NCBI GenBank assembly: GCA_964349415.1 | Contig: CAYGGJ010000035.1 | Location: forward strand, 1 to 8,086 | DNA length: 8,086 bases | Direction of reading: 5' to 3' | Source of the DNA: 2-01-FULL-40-42 sp964349415 | Lineage (GTDB): Bacteria > Patescibacteriota > Microgenomatia > UBA1406 > GWC2-37-13 | Notes under the pieces: model-generated | Databases searched by the model: none | What the model was told of the DNA's origin: nothing | The model's input: the letters and a program-made list of their open reading frames with translations, nothing else | Part shown: positions 6,415 through 8,086 of the stretch, in pieces | Numbering within the stretch: the first letter of the stretch is position 1 | Layout: every line of letters begins with the position of its first letter | Program-made: the position numbers and the translations under genes

Positions 6415-6423
6415 TGTTATAAT
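6415..6423 (+). promoter_or_regulatory. Extended -10 promoter (TGTTATAAT) of the cupin gene, predicted leaderless
   Basis: TG at 6415-6416, one base, then a perfect TATAAT at 6418-6423 make an extended -10 element, which can work without a -35 box; none is visible. Seven bases after the last T is 6430, the A of the ATG, so the mRNA would have no 5' leader. The bases between (CTCCAT) carry no Shine-Dalgarno. Confidence 0.65.
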
Positions 6424-6429
6424 CTCCAT

Positions 6430-6804
6430 ATGTCCACAAAATATGTTTTTACTGCAGTTGAGGCAAGGAAGTTTAATAAACATGGTATCGACCTGACGGT
6501 TTATGGAGAAGATGTTTCAACTGCAAATGTGGTGCGCGTTTCTGTAAAAAAAGGCCACTTTCAAGAGTTTTCCGACGTGAAAAGCTACTACATTTACTAC
6601 ATCATTGAGGGTTTCGGAACTTTTGTTTTAAACGATGAAAAGGTTGAAGCAAAAGCGACAGATTTAATTGTGATCCCCCCAAAAACAAGAATCCACTATT
6701 TTGGGACTATGGAAATGGTACTTACTGTTTCACCGGCATTTGACGAGAAGAACGAACGACATGTCAAATTCGTTAATGAGGACGAGAGTCCTCATAAAGG
6801 ATGA
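6430..6804 (+). CDS. Small cupin-fold protein, divergent metal site
   Basis: A 124-residue single-domain protein that looks like a cupin (double-stranded beta-helix). YYIIEGFGTFVLNDEKVEAKATDLIVIPPKT (about 56-86) has the usual flow of a cupin: a glycine turn, an acidic loop, and a proline-rich strand before IHYFG (88-92). In motif 1 the metal-binding HxH appears to be replaced by SYY (52-54), while E60 and H89 of motif 2 remain, so metal binding is doubtful and catalysis uncertain. A sensor or small-molecule binding role is possible. The frame is also open further upstream through a TTG at 6376, but that lies inside tRNA-Asp; ATG at 6430 fits the domain and the -10 box. It ends in TGA and carries a perfect hairpin in its last codons. 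It stands alone, convergent with obg. The exact function cannot be told from sequence. Confidence 0.85.
   Translation: MSTKYVFTAVEARKFNKHGIDLTVYGEDVSTANVVRVSVKKGHFQEFSDVKSYYIYYIIEGFGTFVLNDEKVEAKATDLIVIPPKTRIHYFGTMEMVLTVSPAFDEKNERHVKFVNEDESPHKG
6776..6795 (+). repeat. Perfect 8 bp inverted repeat with GAGA tetraloop at the 3' end of the cupin gene
   Basis: ATGAGGAC (6776-6783), loop GAGA (6784-6787), GTCCTCAT (6788-6795). On the plus strand the loop is a GNRA tetraloop closed by C-G, a very stable form. It lies just before the TGA stop. No T run follows on either strand, so it is not a classic intrinsic terminator; it may stabilise or end transcripts between the convergent cupin and obg genes. 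The remaining gap 6805-6848 shows only the short palindromes CTGCAG and TTGCGCAA. Confidence 0.6.
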
Positions 6805-6848
6805 AATAGATTCTTATATAGTTCTGCAGATTGCGCAAGTAGGTTTCA

Positions 6849-7796
6849 TTACTCCTTCGTCTCTAGAACTTTCTTTAATTTTTCAATGCTCTTATCGTCT
6901 AATATAGAAACAGGATAAACTTTGGAATTAAGTTTTTTTAATTCTCTAATCTTTTTTTTGATTTCTTTTTCATCCAGCAAGTCGGTTTTTGTTAACAATA
7001 TAATGATGTTTTTTTGTGCGAGCTTTGGACTGAATGCGGCAATCTCATTCATTACTGTCTTGTAGTCTTTTTTAACATCTGTGGTTTCGGCAGAGATACA
7101 AAGCAGCAGAAGAGAAACTTTTTCTATATGTTTTAAAAATTTAATACCCAGGCCTTTTCCTGACGAAGCTCCTTCGATAAGTCCGGGGATGTCGGCAAGA
7201 ACTTTTTTACCCAGTACCCCCAGACTTGGCTCCAGAGTCGTAAAGGGATAATTGGCAGTCCGGACATTTGCTGATGTTAGGGTATTTAGAAGAGTGCTTT
7301 TGCCTGCATTGGGAATTCCTATCAGTCCATAATCTGCAATAAGTCTCATGACTATCTTTACATTTCTTACCTGTCCATTCTTTCCCAACTCAGCTTTGTA
7401 AGGGGTTCTCTTAATAGACGACTTTAATGCGTCATTACCCAATCCTCCTCTGCCACCGCGTGCGATCAAAACTCGCTCATCTTTTTCGGTCAACTCATGT
7501 TCCTCCTTAGTTTCAAGATCGATAAGGGTGCTCCCAACAGGGATCTTAAGAAAAAGATCATCGCCGTTGGCTCCTGCCTTACGGTTTTTATCGCCATGTT
7601 CACCATCCGCAGCTTTTATATGGAATTTACTTGAATAGGTGTTTAAACTAGATAGTTGAGAGTTGGCAATTGCATATACGTCTCCACCCTTTCCTCCTGT
7701 TCCTCCGCTGGGTCCTCCTCTTGCCGGGAAATAAGAAACCTTGCCGTTGCCGCCGGTACCGCCTTCTATTTTGAGAGTTACCTCATCAGTAAACAT
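6849..7796 (-). CDS. obg: Obg family GTPase (ribosome assembly), short form
   Basis: Essential GTPase linked to 50S assembly and stress control. 315 residues in two domains. The glycine-rich Obg fold (about 1-150) has GGTGGNGKVSYF (12-23), GGPSGGTGGKGGDV (27-40), GEHGDKNRKAGANGDD and RGGRGGLGN (113-121). The G domain (about 155-310) has G1 GIPNAGKST (160-168), G2 within PFTTLEPSLG (184-193), G3 DIPGL (202-206), G4 TKTD (269-272) and G5 around PVSI (295-298). G4 has Thr where NKxD is usual, a change tolerated in other GTPases. The protein stops right after the G domain, so the OCT or other C-terminal domain seen in many Obg proteins is absent. It begins at ATG 7796 with no Shine-Dalgarno, 5 bp after a TATAAT. 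Confidence 0.97.
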   Translation of the reverse strand: MFTDEVTLKIEGGTGGNGKVSYFPARGGPSGGTGGKGGDVYAIANSQLSSLNTYSSKFHIKAADGEHGDKNRKAGANGDDLFLKIPVGSTLIDLETKEEHELTEKDERVLIARGGRGGLGNDALKSSIKRTPYKAELGKNGQVRNVKIVMRLIADYGLIGIPNAGKSTLLNTLTSANVRTANYPFTTLEPSLGVLGKKVLADIPGLIEGASSGKGLGIKFLKHIEKVSLLLLCISAETTDVKKDYKTVMNEIAAFSPKLAQKNIIILLTKTDLLDEKEIKKKIRELKKLNSKVYPVSILDDKSIEKLKKVLETKE

Positions 7797-7801
7797 GACT
7801 T

Positions 7802-7807
7802 ATTATA
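7802..7807 (-). promoter_or_regulatory. Perfect -10 box (TATAAT) directly before obg, predicted leaderless
   Basis: TATAAT at 7807-7802 on the minus strand ends 5 bp before the obg ATG (7796); the intervening bases are AAGTC. The best -35 candidate (TTCGTA at 16 bp) is poor. Transcription would start at or one base beside the ATG. The intergenic stretch 7797-7874 holds nothing else I can support. Confidence 0.5.
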
Positions 7808-7874
7808 ACTTACTTTGAACTATTACGAAGCTCCATTGTGTTAAAAGCGCATCTATTCCGTTTACAGTATATGG

Positions 7875-8084
7875 TTAAGAAGATCTTTTCTTCCAGTCAT
7901 CCCAGTGGGTGTGAATAATGAGAGGAAGAAGCAGTGTTCCCAACACAGTCCAATATATCTTAAACCATCCGGATTGGATATCAGAGCCTAGTTCAAACGA
8001 ATGTTTAAGAATTAAAAGCATCGCGACGGATTGAGTTATGTTTACCAACCACCAATTATTTTTAACAAAAGGTCTATTTTTCAT
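7875..8084 (-). CDS. Small predicted two-helix membrane protein (possibly 5' truncated)
   Basis: A 69-codon frame from ATG at 8084 to TAA at 7875. Two hydrophobic segments are visible: about residues 12-30 (WLVNITQSVAMLLILKHSF) and about 44-58 (YWTVLGTLLLPLIIH), joined by a short polar stretch. It ends in a basic tail (WDDWKKRSS) that would favour a cytoplasmic C-terminus. I do not recognise the family. Only two bases precede the ATG, so the promoter and the true start cannot be seen; the visible part could be the end of a longer protein. It is upstream of obg on the same strand, separated by 78 bp that contain the obg -10 box. Confidence 0.6.
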   Translation of the reverse strand: MKNRPFVKNNWWLVNITQSVAMLLILKHSFELGSDIQSGWFKIYWTVLGTLLLPLIIHTHWDDWKKRSS

Positions 8085-8086
8085 AC

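Noticed and set aside
6376..6429. N-terminal extension of the cupin gene from a TTG at 6376
   Set aside because: The extension lies inside tRNA-Asp and the T run. The ATG at 6430 fits the domain start and the -10 box.
6770..6815. Hammerhead-like ribozyme around the GAGGAC/GTCCTC hairpin and a nearby GAAA
   Set aside because: The CUGAUGA core before the stem and a GAAA directly after it are missing, so only a generic hairpin remains.
6802..6918. TGA read as a sense codon in the cupin gene (as in Gracilibacteria-type codes)
   Set aside because: The frame stays open for about 37 more codons, but this is antisense to obg. No other gene here has an in-frame TGA, and the cupin domain is complete before it.
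1..8086. CRISPR arrays, insertion sequences, phage or defence genes
   Set aside because: No repeated spacers, transposase motifs, long terminal repeats or defence-type domains were seen on either strand.

Overview
The window looks like a chromosomal housekeeping segment from a bacterium with a reduced genome. The best guess is a member of the Candidate Phyla Radiation (Patescibacteria, possibly Microgenomates-like). This rests on AT-rich DNA by eye, lysine-rich proteins, and trimmed versions of universal genes: a threonyl-tRNA synthetase with only catalytic and anticodon-binding domains, a PheT without its N-terminal OB-fold domain, and an Obg without a C-terminal extension. TAA, TAG and TGA all serve as stops, so the code appears standard. 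The lineage is inferred from gene architecture, not from a phylogenetic marker search.

Minus strand, positions 1 to 4924, is one translation cluster read right to left: thrS, infC, rpmI (L35), rplT (L20), pheS, pheT. This is the same order as in Escherichia coli. The genes are packed tightly: infC starts inside the end of thrS, and infC/rpmI, rpmI/rplT and pheS/pheT are each separated by one base. pheT runs off the left edge. The only real gap is 18 bp before pheS, and it carries a near-consensus promoter (TTGAAA, 17 bp, TATAAT).

Upstream of thrS on the same strand is an unrecognised 398-residue, arginine-rich, cysteine-free protein (4933-6129). A 119 bp divergent region (6130-6248) separates it from a plus-strand unit of tRNA-Val(GAC), tRNA-Asp(GTC) and a small cupin-fold gene (6430-6804). 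Convergent to that is the GTPase gene obg (6849-7796, minus). Beyond it is the end of the window with a 69-residue predicted membrane protein (7875-8084, minus), possibly incomplete.

The most notable signal is regulatory. Four genes (thrS, pheS, the cupin gene and obg) have a perfect TATAAT hexamer ending 5 to 7 bases before the ATG and no Shine-Dalgarno sequence. For pheS and the cupin gene the expected transcription start falls exactly on the A of ATG. This points to frequent leaderless mRNAs in this organism. Genes inside the operon, and the unknown gene with its own GGAAGAAG site, appear to be translated differently. No CRISPR array, insertion sequence, phage gene or obvious mobile element was seen.
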